From: Candidatus Obscuribacterales bacterium
GTDB lineage: Bacteria; Cyanobacteriota; Vampirovibrionia; Obscuribacterales; Obscuribacteraceae
Assembly (NCBI GenBank): GCA_019637435.1
Contig: JAHBVO010000001.1
Coordinates: 2,046,001-2,110,000 of the forward strand
Length of the DNA: 64,000 bases
Direction: 5' to 3'
Every line of letters starts with the position of its first letter. The first letter of the stretch is position 1. Below, one piece after another: positions 9,254 through 19,500 of the stretch. The translations under genes and the position numbers were made by a program. Under the pieces are notes generated by a model. That model was not told the DNA's origin, made no database searches, and worked only from the letters and a program-made list of their open reading frames with translations.

Positions 9254-10480
9254 ATGCCGAAATTCTTCGTTTCTCTCTTTATATTCTTGCTCATAGCACT
9301 GTGGTTCGGGCAGTTCGCTTCCTTTGTTCAAAACCGCTACGAATATCCACTGCATAGTTGGTCCTGGTGGACGGTAAAGGAACTACGCAGTATCGCTGGC
9401 ATCTCACGCTCCAAGTCGAACGTTCGAGAACCATCACCAAATACGGTGCTACTCGGTTCGTCCCTGATGGTAGTTGCAAATGCAGAATGTGACGCAACCT
9501 GGAGTAATGAGCGGCTCGACCTGACCACGTATCGCAAGGCTCGATATTTTGATGAGGTAATGGCTAGCGCCGACGAACTCAACGAATGCTGTTCAATCAA
9601 TTTGTCGGCGCCCGGTCAAATTCCGTCGGATGCGTTTCTCACGCTGCAAGAGGCTGTGAATGAAGGTCTTCATCCGTCCCTGGTGATTTACGGTATTGCG
9701 CCTAGAGATTTCATTGATAGCACCATGTCCAGTCCTTTTGAAACAGAAGGCTATAAATATTTGAGTCGATTGGTTTCAACGGAGAGGATCGACAGCAAGC
9801 TTCGAGATGGTGTTGTTCAAAATCTTAATCGTCAACTGTTCACGTCAATACCGCTACTTCGCTATGCGGTCGATCTCCAGATGGCTTGCAGTAAATCTAC
9901 TTTGGAACTGAGAGATTCGCTTCTGCGGCGGGGCTTTGAAACGATGTCGTTGGAAAAACGTATGGCATTAATTTCGACGTATAAACCACTGGATATGGTG
10001 CCTGGCTTCATTCACGCTGAAATTGCGAACGAGGCAGAGGTTGAAAAACTTTACGCCGATAATTTGTCTGACTATAAAGCAAGATATGCGCGACCGAAAG
10101 CCGAATTCTACGATGGTCAGCTTTCTTGTTTGGAAGAACTGGCGAGGTTTTGCATGGATAACCAAATCGGGCTGGTCGTGGTTAATATGCCAATTCGGAA
10201 ATGTAATTTAGATTTGCTCTCCCCCGGCATTCGCTCAAAGTATTTAGCTGACGTCTCCCATATCAGCACTGAATACGGTGCCGAGTTTGTAGACTTGTGC
10301 GAAGTCGATAATTATTCCAAAGGCGATTATCGTGACTCGGTTCATTTGAACGGTTTCGGCGGCCGCAAGTTTCTGGACCGGTTGGTTGCAGCAATCGCAG
10401 ACCAGTCTGTTGTTTCTAAATCTCTGCGCAGGCGGGTTCCTCGAGTCGCTGCTCGAGAAACTCTCGAGTCTCCGCTTTAG
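9254..10480 (+). CDS. membrane-anchored SGNH-hydrolase-like protein
   Basis: 408 residues. An N-terminal hydrophobic segment (FFVSLFIFLLIALWF) likely anchors it, with the rest outside the cytoplasm. TVLLGSSLMV resembles SGNH block I with the nucleophile serine, and DSVHLNGFGGRKF near the C-terminus resembles block V with the Asp-x-x-His pair. The arrangement recalls DltD/AlgX-type proteins that acylate or deacylate envelope polysaccharides. The substrate is unknown. The ribosome site at ATG 9254 is weak. Its last 65 bases overlap tail-to-tail with the GH3 gene on the other strand. Its position among glycosyltransferases fits envelope glycan or glycolipid modification. Confidence 0.68.
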   Translation: MPKFFVSLFIFLLIALWFGQFASFVQNRYEYPLHSWSWWTVKELRSIAGISRSKSNVREPSPNTVLLGSSLMVVANAECDATWSNERLDLTTYRKARYFDEVMASADELNECCSINLSAPGQIPSDAFLTLQEAVNEGLHPSLVIYGIAPRDFIDSTMSSPFETEGYKYLSRLVSTERIDSKLRDGVVQNLNRQLFTSIPLLRYAVDLQMACSKSTLELRDSLLRRGFETMSLEKRMALISTYKPLDMVPGFIHAEIANEAEVEKLYADNLSDYKARYARPKAEFYDGQLSCLEELARFCMDNQIGLVVVNMPIRKCNLDLLSPGIRSKYLADVSHISTEYGAEFVDLCEVDNYSKGDYRDSVHLNGFGGRKFLDRLVAAIADQSVVSKSLRRRVPRVAARETLESPL

Positions 10481-12107
10481 GGTTCAAATGACTGATTTTT
10501 ATTTGCGCGTCCGGCGTTCCTTTTGCCGTGAGATGCTTGCGAAAAGCCTCGTAGGTCCCGGTCTTAATTAGTTTGAAGGTGACTGGTGAAAGTCGTGCGG
10601 AGGCTCGCTTAGTTTCGTACTCGATGTTCTCTTCCTGAAGGCGTTGATCGAAACGTTGCGCTAGGTCTTCAGCAAAGCCTTTATGTTCATGACCGACGCT
10701 GCGACCGGCAAGATTTGCATCGATTTCATACCAGATCTCATAATGCGGTTCCGGCCGGAACTGCGGAATCAACGTGAAGAAACGCAAGTTAGTCCCAATG
10801 TCGTCCAGCGTTTTTCGCATTGCTTGCGTGACTTGTAACTCGGTTATTTTCTCGCCTGTGAAAGAACAGATGTTCCCGCCTTTGTACTGGAAGTCCAGTA
10901 GTGGAGTGCGATTGTGAAAACCGGTGACCTTTACGACATCGTTGATGTTGTATCGATAAAGACCAGCCGAGGTGGTAAAAAGAATAAAGTAATTTTTCCC
11001 GATTTCCAGTTCATCGGCTAAAAGTATCGTGGGTTTTTCAGAGTCGATCTCATCTTCAGGAACAAACTCGAAGAAATGCGAGCCTATTGCCAGCATCTGC
11101 TTTTCCGGAGAGATGAAGACCGTTCCTCGCCCCTCGCTGGCACCATATGTGATATCAACTACTGGAGTGTTTCCGAAGTAGTGGGGAAAATCTGCAAGAT
11201 AGAATGCCGCCGCTGCTTTTGTCCAGCATGACACTACCTGTAGTGACGGGAAAACATATTCAGGAGTGAATTGACCTCGCTCAAGGAGTCTGGCGAGCAT
11301 CCGTGCGCGTTCCGGATCCGGTCGTGTGATCGGTTTTAACGCTCGAAGGGTTGCCTGATCTAGACCTGATGGCGGCGTTGTGGTTCCATCCCGAACGTCT
11401 TTGACTAATTGCTCCGCAAATACACCGAGTTTGCGACACAGCAGTTGAATGGTGCTCGGATTGAGCGTATAGAAGAATGCTACCGGGAGCGACAGTGCTG
11501 CGCGAAGCACGGTGTAATACTTTGATTCGTAGTCTTTGATCAAATAGACTTCGTATGGAATTGGTGAAATGAATTTCTTGATCAAGTAGGGCTCGTTCTT
11601 AAACAGCGAACCGGACATCGAACCGTAAGGAATTCCGCAGGGCGTTTTACCTTCTTCAGCCGGCGACGTCATCGCGAGAGCCGTTCCAGACGCCATACCG
11701 GGGAAGGTTTTAAGCAAGTAATAGCCGGAGACGACAGATGCGTGTCTGAATTCCTTAATATAGGATGGCGTAATCGGAATAAATTTTGGTTTATCTGTTG
11801 TGCCGCTTGTGGTGGCAAACATCACCGGAGCTTCGGCGGTAAGTACGTTTGTGGCTCCGGCTGTCAGTTCGTCTATGTAGGGTCTAAACGCCTCGTAATC
11901 GCGAATCCGAAGGGCTGCATCAAAGTCTTTCCACGTCTTGATGGTTGCGAAGCCATGTTCGCGTCCGAATTTGCTGGCGGCGTTAGCCGTCAGAATTTGA
12001 TGCATCTTCCGAAGCTGGGCTTCGCGAGGCGAGGTACTGTCTGACTCTATAGCGTTGACAGTTTTTCGACCGAGCGCGCTGAAGGCTTTATAAAGTAAAC
12101 CGCGCAT
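10416..12107 (-). CDS. GH3 auxin-promoter family acyl-adenylating enzyme
   Basis: 563 residues matching the GH3 family end to end: ILTANAASKFGREHG, IRDYEAFRPYI, the ATP-binding FATTSGTTDKPKFIPIT, VVDITYGASEGRG, GKNYFILFTTSAGLYRYNI, and FTGEKITE. In plants GH3 enzymes adenylate carboxylic acids such as jasmonate or auxin and join them to amino acids. Bacterial members are mostly uncharacterised. Its start is only 42 bases from that of a divergent ceramide-glucosyltransferase-like gene, and a lipid synthase lies 4 kb away, so a role in activating a fatty acyl chain and joining it to an amine is an attractive but unproven guess. Confidence 0.9.
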   Translation of the reverse strand: MRGLLYKAFSALGRKTVNAIESDSTSPREAQLRKMHQILTANAASKFGREHGFATIKTWKDFDAALRIRDYEAFRPYIDELTAGATNVLTAEAPVMFATTSGTTDKPKFIPITPSYIKEFRHASVVSGYYLLKTFPGMASGTALAMTSPAEEGKTPCGIPYGSMSGSLFKNEPYLIKKFISPIPYEVYLIKDYESKYYTVLRAALSLPVAFFYTLNPSTIQLLCRKLGVFAEQLVKDVRDGTTTPPSGLDQATLRALKPITRPDPERARMLARLLERGQFTPEYVFPSLQVVSCWTKAAAAFYLADFPHYFGNTPVVDITYGASEGRGTVFISPEKQMLAIGSHFFEFVPEDEIDSEKPTILLADELEIGKNYFILFTTSAGLYRYNINDVVKVTGFHNRTPLLDFQYKGGNICSFTGEKITELQVTQAMRKTLDDIGTNLRFFTLIPQFRPEPHYEIWYEIDANLAGRSVGHEHKGFAEDLAQRFDQRLQEENIEYETKRASARLSPVTFKLIKTGTYEAFRKHLTAKGTPDAQIKISHLNPKAETREFLEQRLEEPACAEI

Positions 12108-12149
12108 CTGTATCTCGCAGATTCGACCCTTATCGGGTTCTAAGAAGTT

Positions 12150-13406
12150 ATGACAGGCTTGGCATTATACTTTGATTTACCTCGGTCTTTGAGGTCTCGG
12201 GTCTGGAAACTTATGCTCGTCATCGCCGTTTTCCTGGTTTCTGTAACCGTTCTGGTGGCTTTTGTTCAAAGCCTGGCCTTTGCGCGGCTAGTTCGTTACG
12301 TGGAAGCGGAACTCGCAAGGCAGCCCGGACAGCAACTTCCTAAAGCATCTGTAATCTTGCCGTGCAAAGGCTTGGATCCCGCTTTTCGTGAAAACGTGGA
12401 GAAGCTGTTGAATCAAGATTACCCGGATTTCGAGGTAATTTTCGCCGTGGCGCAAGAATCCGATCCGGCTTACGCGCATCTTGTTGAACTTGCTTCGCAA
12501 TCGCCCAAGCCTGCGAAGGTCATTGTCGCTGGTGTTGCGGCGCAGAGAGCGCAGAAGATCAACAATCAATTGCATGCTTTGGAACAGATTCGAAGCGATT
12601 CTGATGTTCTCGTATTTGTCGACAGCGATGTAATTGCTCGGCCGGATTTTTTGAGTCGTCTTGTTGAGCCGCTCACAGAGGACGGAGTTGGTGTTACAAC
12701 CGGCTACCGTTTTTACATTGCCTCCCCGACAAACTGTGCTGCGATTCTGAGATCTCTCTGGAATCGTGTCACGGCTTGGGAAATGGCGAATCCAAAATTT
12801 GCCTTTGCCTGGGGCGGTGCCATGGCGATTCGCAAATCTGTTTTTACTGAGGCTGGAGTTAGGGACGCCTGGGATAAAGCTGCTGACGACGATCTGTCTC
12901 TCACCACCAGTGTCAAAAAACTGGGATTATCAGTTCGGTTCGTTCCCCAGTGCCTGGTGGCGAGTGATGGCGATGCGCCTTTTGGAGAAATAATGGAATG
13001 GACGAATCGCCAACTAATTTTGACGAAGGTTTACTATCCTGAACTTTGGAAGCGGGCAATTGCCCGCGCGTCATTTATGCTGGTCTGGCTGGTTCTGATG
13101 CTGATTGCAACCGGGTCCTGGCTTGTTACTCAGGAGCCTGCTGGTTTAATTGCCATCGCAGCTGGTTTCACGATCGTTCCGGTGGAAGTGTTTTTCCTTC
13201 TGAAAGCGCGAAAGCTCTGGCAGAAAATTCTTCTCGACCATTCAGACCATCTTACTGAATCTTTGCTTGCCTCGTGTATGGCAATACCGCTGGCACACGC
13301 AGTCCTGCCGTTTATGACTCTGGCATCTTTGCTTACAAATCGAATTCAGTGGCGTGGTGTTACTTACGAACTGAAAAGCCCTACCGAGACACTGGTGATA
13401 GGCTGA
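12150..13406 (+). CDS. GT21-like glycosyltransferase (ceramide glucosyltransferase/HpnI type)
   Basis: 418 residues with an N-terminal membrane helix (about 18-48), a cytoplasmic GT2-fold domain and about three C-terminal membrane helices. Motifs include SVILPCKGLDP at the start of the fold, VLVFVDSDVIARP (about 150), FAWGGAMAIRKSVF, KAADDDLSLT (about 245) and RQLILTKVYYP, which sits where GT21 enzymes have their (Q/R)-x-x-R-W motif. GT21 enzymes glucosylate ceramide; HpnI acts in hopanoid side-chain synthesis. A lipid acceptor is therefore likely. The divergent neighbour is the GH3 gene. Confidence 0.85.
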   Translation: MTGLALYFDLPRSLRSRVWKLMLVIAVFLVSVTVLVAFVQSLAFARLVRYVEAELARQPGQQLPKASVILPCKGLDPAFRENVEKLLNQDYPDFEVIFAVAQESDPAYAHLVELASQSPKPAKVIVAGVAAQRAQKINNQLHALEQIRSDSDVLVFVDSDVIARPDFLSRLVEPLTEDGVGVTTGYRFYIASPTNCAAILRSLWNRVTAWEMANPKFAFAWGGAMAIRKSVFTEAGVRDAWDKAADDDLSLTTSVKKLGLSVRFVPQCLVASDGDAPFGEIMEWTNRQLILTKVYYPELWKRAIARASFMLVWLVLMLIATGSWLVTQEPAGLIAIAAGFTIVPVEVFFLLKARKLWQKILLDHSDHLTESLLASCMAIPLAHAVLPFMTLASLLTNRIQWRGVTYELKSPTETLVIG

Positions 13407-13416
13407 GTATTTCTTG

Positions 13417-14880
13417 CTACGCGTTTGCTGTCGCCTTTTGAGAGCTCGATTTCAACTCGATTTCCGGCAAGAAAATGTTTAAGACTATGGCGAGAACGAG
13501 GCTGCCAGCGTAAAGCATTAGGGCAATCGGTAACTGCGAGTGTTCATGCCCATTATGTTGAAGCCAGACAAGCAATGCTCCCATCATTCCAGTTCCGATT
13601 GTTCCACCAAGAGAGCGAAACAAACTGGATAATGAAGTGGCTATGCCCATTGAGCTGCCTTGAACTGCATTTTGAATGATAATCGAGTGGACTGGAAGCA
13701 TCAGCCCGAGTCCTATTCCGCCGACGACGCCGGAGCAAGGCACTACCCACATCGGCGCATCAGGCGATACCGTACTTAGTATCAATGTCCCTAACGTCAT
13801 TAGCACTAGAGAAAGAATAATCAGGGCTCTATACTTTCCTGTTTTCGAGATTAGTAAACCGCCGACGATGCTCGCGCTTGCTACAACCAGCATCAGAGGC
13901 GCGAGGACGGCTCCGGACATGGTTGCTGTCAATTTATAAACTTGCTGGAGCACCATCGCCATCAGAAGCATTGAACCAAAGAATCCAATCCCGGTTATGA
14001 AGACAGTCACAAGCGAGATGCTCACAATTCGATTTTCAAACAGTGCCAGCGGAATCAGAGGTTCTTCGGCGGATTTCTCGCGCGCGATAAAAAGCCTCAT
14101 TGAAGAGATCGAAACTATAATCTCCATGGCGCTGTTCATTGTGAACCGACCCTGTGTGCCTATTTCATTAGAAAGGAGAAGTAGCGGCGCAACGGCAAGG
14201 ATAAATAACCCAATGCCCGGCCAGTCGATTTCAGGTTTCGCTTTTTCTCTTGTTGATTCAGGATAGAGCAACACGAATATGAGGGCCGCGAGCACCCCGA
14301 CCGGAATGTTTAAATAGAAAATCCAGCGCCAATCTACCTTGTCAGTGAGCCAGCCACCAAGCATCGGTCCAACAATAGCGGCGATCATGAAATCAGCCGC
14401 CAGCACACCCTGGAATTTTCCGCGATCTCGGGACGGCATCAGATCACCGATTGCCACAAAGCATAGCGCCATCATGGCACCACCTGCGATACCTTGCAAA
14501 CCGCGAAAGACAATAAGCTGATCCATCGCGCCGAATGTCGCGCCTGCCGCCCCCGAAAATCCAGGCAGGTTGATGAAGCCGGACACGCCGCAGAGTGCCG
14601 AAGTTGCGGCGAACATGAGAGAGGAAACCGTGAGCATCGGTTTCACTCCGAAAATATCGGCTAACTTTCCGGCCACCGGAGTGGCGAACGTGGCAAATAG
14701 CAAATACGAAGTGATAATCCAGGGTGCGCGATTGACATCGTCAAGCACTACCGAGATCTTCGGAATCGCTGTGTTTAAGACGGTCTGGTCGAGTGCCGAC
14801 ATGAAAATGACCAGCAGCAGACCTGACAGCGCGCCAACCGAAATCTTTGAATTTTTCCGTTTTGCGGTGGCTTCTGAAAT
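13417..14880 (-). CDS. DHA2-family MFS exporter, probable ATT start codon
   Basis: Major facilitator transporter of the 14-helix DHA2 drug/lipid exporter type, with MSALDQTVLNTAIPKI at the end of helix 1, the GKLADIFGVKPML loop, FRGLQGIAGGAMMAL and GPMLGGWLTDKVDWRWIF. The first in-frame ATG (14802) would cut helix 1 in half. The frame stays open upstream and contains ISEATAKRKNSK followed by a full helix 1. An ATT at 14878-14880 has GGAG (plus-strand CTCC at 14888-14891) exactly seven bases before it, and no ATG, GTG or TTG occurs in that stretch. I therefore place the start at ATT 14880, giving 487 residues and a 16-base gap after the upstream glycosyltransferase. It may export the product of the neighbouring pathway. 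Confidence 0.85.
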   Translation of the reverse strand: MSEATAKRKNSKISVGALSGLLLVIFMSALDQTVLNTAIPKISVVLDDVNRAPWIITSYLLFATFATPVAGKLADIFGVKPMLTVSSLMFAATSALCGVSGFINLPGFSGAAGATFGAMDQLIVFRGLQGIAGGAMMALCFVAIGDLMPSRDRGKFQGVLAADFMIAAIVGPMLGGWLTDKVDWRWIFYLNIPVGVLAALIFVLLYPESTREKAKPEIDWPGIGLFILAVAPLLLLSNEIGTQGRFTMNSAMEIIVSISSMRLFIAREKSAEEPLIPLALFENRIVSISLVTVFITGIGFFGSMLLMAMVLQQVYKLTATMSGAVLAPLMLVVASASIVGGLLISKTGKYRALIILSLVLMTLGTLILSTVSPDAPMWVVPCSGVVGGIGLGLMLPVHSIIIQNAVQGSSMGIATSLSSLFRSLGGTIGTGMMGALLVWLQHNGHEHSQLPIALMLYAGSLVLAIVLNIFLPEIELKSSSQKATANA

Positions 14881-14896
14881 TGTTCGTCTCCGGATA

Positions 14897-16231
14897 TTAG
14901 CCTACTTGTCTGACACCAGGTACGGTGCGAGCCTTTTTTGTCGAAACAGGCTGTATACAGAGCGGCTGGTCGCCTACTGTTCGATAAACCATGTCTGCAA
15001 ACTTCTCTGATTGAACCTCTGCGCCGAAGCGTGACGTGACGTCGGATTGCAGTTTAGCTACCTTAGCTGTCAGTTGTGACGCATTGTTGCGCAACCATTC
15101 AAGGCGTTTTGTTAAGTTTCCTTCCACCGAGAGGTCGGTCATCCAAAATTCATCCTGAATGGAGAAGCGCGCGCCGCCGTGCGGGTGCGTCACCACGGGA
15201 AGACCGTACATGGCTGCTTCAATCAGGGCATTGCCGAGATGTTCTTGCAGTGTGGGTAACACGAACACATCGCAAGCCCTCATGACGTCCGGCACTTCCT
15301 CGATCGGCACGGTGAGCCACTTAACGCGCTCGCCCAGCAGTTTCTTTCCTTGCTCTTTCAAGCTCGCTGTGTCAACTTCGGGTGTACCGCACAGAATCAA
15401 TTTTACTTTTGGGTCCTTTATCCGAGCCACTTCTTCCAGCAAGTAGTCGATTCGTTTGTGGTATCGGTTCCACGCAGCGACGCACAAAACTGCGTAATCG
15501 GATTCTTCAAGACCGAGTGTCTCTCGCATGGTAGCCCGATCGATATGTTGGTCGCGTAGAGGAACGCAATTGGTTATCAACTCCATCCGTTCTGTTGAAA
15601 CGCCTTGTGCAAGAGCATCTTCAAAGCCTTGTTTTTGAATCTGCTGAATAAAATCGAATTCCTTATATGTATCAGGATTGGGCAAACCGCCATTCGCGAA
15701 AATCATTTTGAATTTCAGACCGAACATTATTCGACTGGTTTTGATCAAGTGAGCAAGCGGGTAATCCTTGACCCATACTACGTCCGGTCGCCACGCTAAG
15801 AGCTCGAAATTCAATGCTGACCAAAAACTTACCTGCTCGACACCGTAGGTCCACTGCCAGCGATATTCCTCCGGTATAAATTTGAAGAGATTTACCGGAC
15901 TGGTCCAGATGCTGTTACGAGGGAAGTTCCAGAGGCGCTTGCCTCCCGGGTAGTCTCCTCCACAGAACAGTCGAACATCCAGTGCGGTGTGCTGTTTGAG
16001 AGCTTCAAACCATCTGGCTGTTGAAGTCTCGAAACCGCGTGTCGTGTTGCCAAGTCCGCAGCTCACAAGTGCAATTTTGACCGGACGGTCCAGGAGCGGG
16101 GCTGTTTCGCTTCCGGAAGGAATGGCACGTAAATCAGCCGAGGGCGCTGAAGCCCTCGTGGCGTATGCTGATTCAGCTCTTTTAATAGCCGCCTCGCGCG
16201 CTGATGATTTGATGGGACTAGAGTCTGTCAA
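14897..16231 (-). CDS. GT4 family glycosyltransferase
   Basis: 444 residues. After a 45-residue charged lead comes the first Rossmann half (KIALVSCGLGNTTRGFET), then VWVKDYPLAHL. The donor-binding half contains VLCVAAWNRYHKRIDYLL, LILCGTPEVDTASL, WLTVPIEEVPDVMRACDVFV and EHLGNALIEAAMYGLPVV, the E-x7-E region of GT-B enzymes. It starts at a TTG (16231) with AGGA about ten bases upstream. First gene of a two-gene operon with the DHA2 exporter, divergent from the giant lipid-synthase gene. Sugar and acceptor are unknown. Confidence 0.85.
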   Translation of the reverse strand: MTDSSPIKSSAREAAIKRAESAYATRASAPSADLRAIPSGSETAPLLDRPVKIALVSCGLGNTTRGFETSTARWFEALKQHTALDVRLFCGGDYPGGKRLWNFPRNSIWTSPVNLFKFIPEEYRWQWTYGVEQVSFWSALNFELLAWRPDVVWVKDYPLAHLIKTSRIMFGLKFKMIFANGGLPNPDTYKEFDFIQQIQKQGFEDALAQGVSTERMELITNCVPLRDQHIDRATMRETLGLEESDYAVLCVAAWNRYHKRIDYLLEEVARIKDPKVKLILCGTPEVDTASLKEQGKKLLGERVKWLTVPIEEVPDVMRACDVFVLPTLQEHLGNALIEAAMYGLPVVTHPHGGARFSIQDEFWMTDLSVEGNLTKRLEWLRNNASQLTAKVAKLQSDVTSRFGAEVQSEKFADMVYRTVGDQPLCIQPVSTKKARTVPGVRQVG

Positions 16232-16583
16232 TCGTTTTCAGTCCTGGTAATGAAGAGTATTATACTCGGCTCTTGAGAGAGACTTAGCACTCCATTTTGT
16301 TCTCGTTGACTTACCTTCCGACACATTTGGAGAGGTATTTTAACGAATTAAGTTAATTTTCGTTCAGGTCTGAAAAGGGCGCTCCTGGCAAGCGTTCGAA
16401 AGATAAAACCTGGCTTCTGGCATTAAATGGAAAGAGATCATAGACTTCTCGTATGAAACCCTGGTCGCCATTCCGCATGCTACATGCTGAGGCAGCAGGG
16501 TCATTGGGGAGAGGGAAGACGAATATCGCCATCGATTCGCGAAAGCGAAGATAGATACTTCGTTTGTTTTGTTGGAGTGATTA
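16232..16583. promoter_or_regulatory. divergent control region between GT/exporter operon and lipid synthase
   Basis: 352 bases between a leftward TTG start and a rightward GTG start. A perfect 13-base odd palindrome GAGTATTATACTC at 16255-16267 contains, on the minus strand, TATAAT (16264-16259), well placed as the -10 box of the leftward operon; no good -35 is seen. An AT-rich patch with TTAAC...GTTAA lies at 16340-16356. GGAG at 16574-16577 is the ribosome site of the rightward gene. A rightward promoter could not be picked out. Confidence 0.45.
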
Positions 16584-19500
16584 GTGTCGGCGCTCGGATT
16601 TATTGTCGTTTCTCCAGCCGGTCCAAGAAGGGCGTATGCAAAACCAGCGATAGCTATTGCTGCGGCAAGAGCTGGCGCTGTTGGCGTGCTCGACCTGGAG
16701 TTTGTGAAAGAGGGTCCTGCGCTGGACAAAGCGCTCGAACAGTTGACCCGCAATGTCATACAGAACAGCGATGGCAGCATCGGTGTTCGATGCCGCAGTG
16801 GAAAATTGCCGGCAAGCGTTCTCAACTTAAAAAGCGCGAACGCACCGCTGATGGTGCTGACCGCCGGTATAGGCGCGTTTGAAACCAAGACGCTGGAGCG
16901 CGACGTCAAAGAGACGAAATCGAAAGGATTTCAGGTTTTCGTTGAAGTCGTGAGCGTCGAGGAAGCCTTGCTTGCTCAGAATGCAGGGGCTAACGGAATC
17001 ATAGCCAAAGGTCACGAAGGCGCCGGACGAGTGGGCGACACTACCACGTTCGTTCTGGTTCAACAATGCGCTCGTACTATCGACCTACCCGTTTATGCAT
17101 GTGGTGGCATCGGCGCCCATACCGCAGCTGCGGTGGTAGCGGCAGGGGCCGCCGGCGTCGTACTCGATTCGCAGACTTATCTCTGTCGAGATTCTGCGAT
17201 ACCCGCCGATGTGCAATTGCGGTTCGAACGGCTCGACGGATCTGAAACTTCGCTTCTTCGCGATTCGACTTGCAACGCAATTCGCCTTATGGCGACAAAC
17301 AGCTCTGCCCGTTTGCAGCAGCTTGAACAAGCATTTGCTGAGGGGCGAATTGCCGATGCAGAGGCGATTCTCGAGGATGCTGTCGACGCAACTGATGATG
17401 AAATTTTCGTCGTAGGTCAGGATTCATGTTTTGCTCGCAACCTCGCTATCTCTGGTGGTACCGTAGCTGGTTGCATCGATTTGATTGATAGAAACGTTGC
17501 CGAGCATATTGCAATCGCTGCGCGTTCGAACGTTCTGTCTGAGAATTCGGAACTGGCGAAGTCACATGGCACTAAGTATCCGGTTGTCCAGGGGGCTATG
17601 ACTCGTGTGTCGGACACGAGCGAATTTGCGCTGAACGTGGCTCAAGCTGGCGGTCTTCCGTTTCTAGCTCTGTCTCTTATGAGAGGACCGGAGATAGAGA
17701 AACTGCTGAGCGAAACGAAGAACAAACTTGGCAGTTTGCCCTGGGGCGTCGGCGTTCTTGGATTTGTTCCGCAGCAGTTGCGTCAAGAACAAATGGAGGT
17801 CGTAAATCGGTTTAAACCGCCGTTTGCTCTGATAGCGGGCGGAAGACCTGATCAAGCGAAAGCTCTGGACGATGCCGGCACTAAGACTTATTTGCATGTG
17901 CCTTCGCCGCTCTTACTCAAATCGTTTATTGAAATGGGCTCCACTCGGTTTATCTTCGAGGGCAAGGAGTGTGGAGGTCACGTAGGACCGCGCAGCAGTT
18001 TCGTCCTCTGGGAATCGATGATCGAGGTATTGCTCGAGTCAATCGGTCCGAAGAGTAATCCTGCTAACATCCACGTTTTGTTTGCCGGTGGAATCCATGA
18101 TGATTTGTCTGCCGCTATGGTGGCGACGATGGCTGCACCGCTCACCGCCCGTGGTATCAAAGTCGGCGTCCTTGTTGGAACGGCTTATTTGTTTACCTCA
18201 GAAGCTGTTACCTCCGGTGCGATTGTTGATGTTTTCCAACAAGCCGCTGTGAAATGCGACAAAACCGTTTTGCTTGAGACAGGACCAGGACACTCGATTC
18301 GGTGCATTGACTCACCCTATCGGGAAGCCTTCGATCGCAGCCGTGTTGAACTGCAGAAGCAAAACAAGAGTCGCGACGAAATTCGCGAAGAGCTCGAACT
18401 GATGAATCTTGGCCGCCTGCGCATTGCCAGCAAAGGTGTGACGCGCGGTTCCGGAAATGAGCTTGAAGCCATCCCGGTCGAAACTCAATGGCGCGATGGC
18501 ATGTACATGATCGGGCAGATAGCCTCGATGCGCGACAAAGTCGTAACCATGAGCGAATTGCACGGCAATATCTGCACCGACGGTCAGAATCGGCTTGCGG
18601 AGCTTCAATACAAATCGGCGATGCAGAAGCTGTCTGATGAACAGCAGTCCGAGGGCATCGCCATCGTCGGTATGTCTTGTATGTTGCCGCAAGGCAACGA
18701 TGTTGAGACCTACTGGCAGAACATCCTCAATAAAGTTGACTCGATTGACGTCATTCCCGAATCGCACTTTAAGTGGCAGAATTTCTACGATAAAGATCCG
18801 CTCGCTCGCGATCGCATCGTATCGAAGTGGGGCGGGTTCATCAGCGATGTTGTTTTTGATCCAACTCCTTACGGAATTCCACCAAGCAGTCTCGATTCAA
18901 TTGATCCCATGCAGGTTCTCGTGCTCGAGTCCGCTCGCAGTGCGCTTTATGATGCCGGGTACAGCGATAGAAAATTCCCGCGTGAGAAAACCTCTGTCAT
19001 TCTGGCTAACGCTGGTCACGGTCCAATAACGGCATTGTATTCACTGCGCTCGATGTTGGGATGGAAACTCGCCGATCTGGCTCCTGAAATTCAAGAAGAA
19101 ATCAAGGCTAGTGTGCCGGAGTGGACAGAAGACTCATTCGCTGGCTACCTGGGCAACGTCACGGCCGGTCGAGTGGCGAACCGATTGGACCTGAAAGGTT
19201 TGAATTTCTCCATAGATGCAGCATGCGCATCTTCACTCGCTGCACTTTATGTCGGTATCGCGGATCTGCGCTCCGGTACGAGCGATGTGGTTCTCCTCGG
19301 TGCCACAGATACTCACAACCAACCTGGGGACTACCTCAGTTTCAGCAAAACCCACGCGCTTTCACCGAAAGGTAAGTGTCAAACGTTTGATGCGGATGCC
19401 GATGGTATCGTAATCAGCGAAGGCTTTGCGATGATTGTTTTGAAACGCTTGTCTGATGCCGAGCGTGACGGCGACAGAATCTACGCGGTTATTAGGGGCA

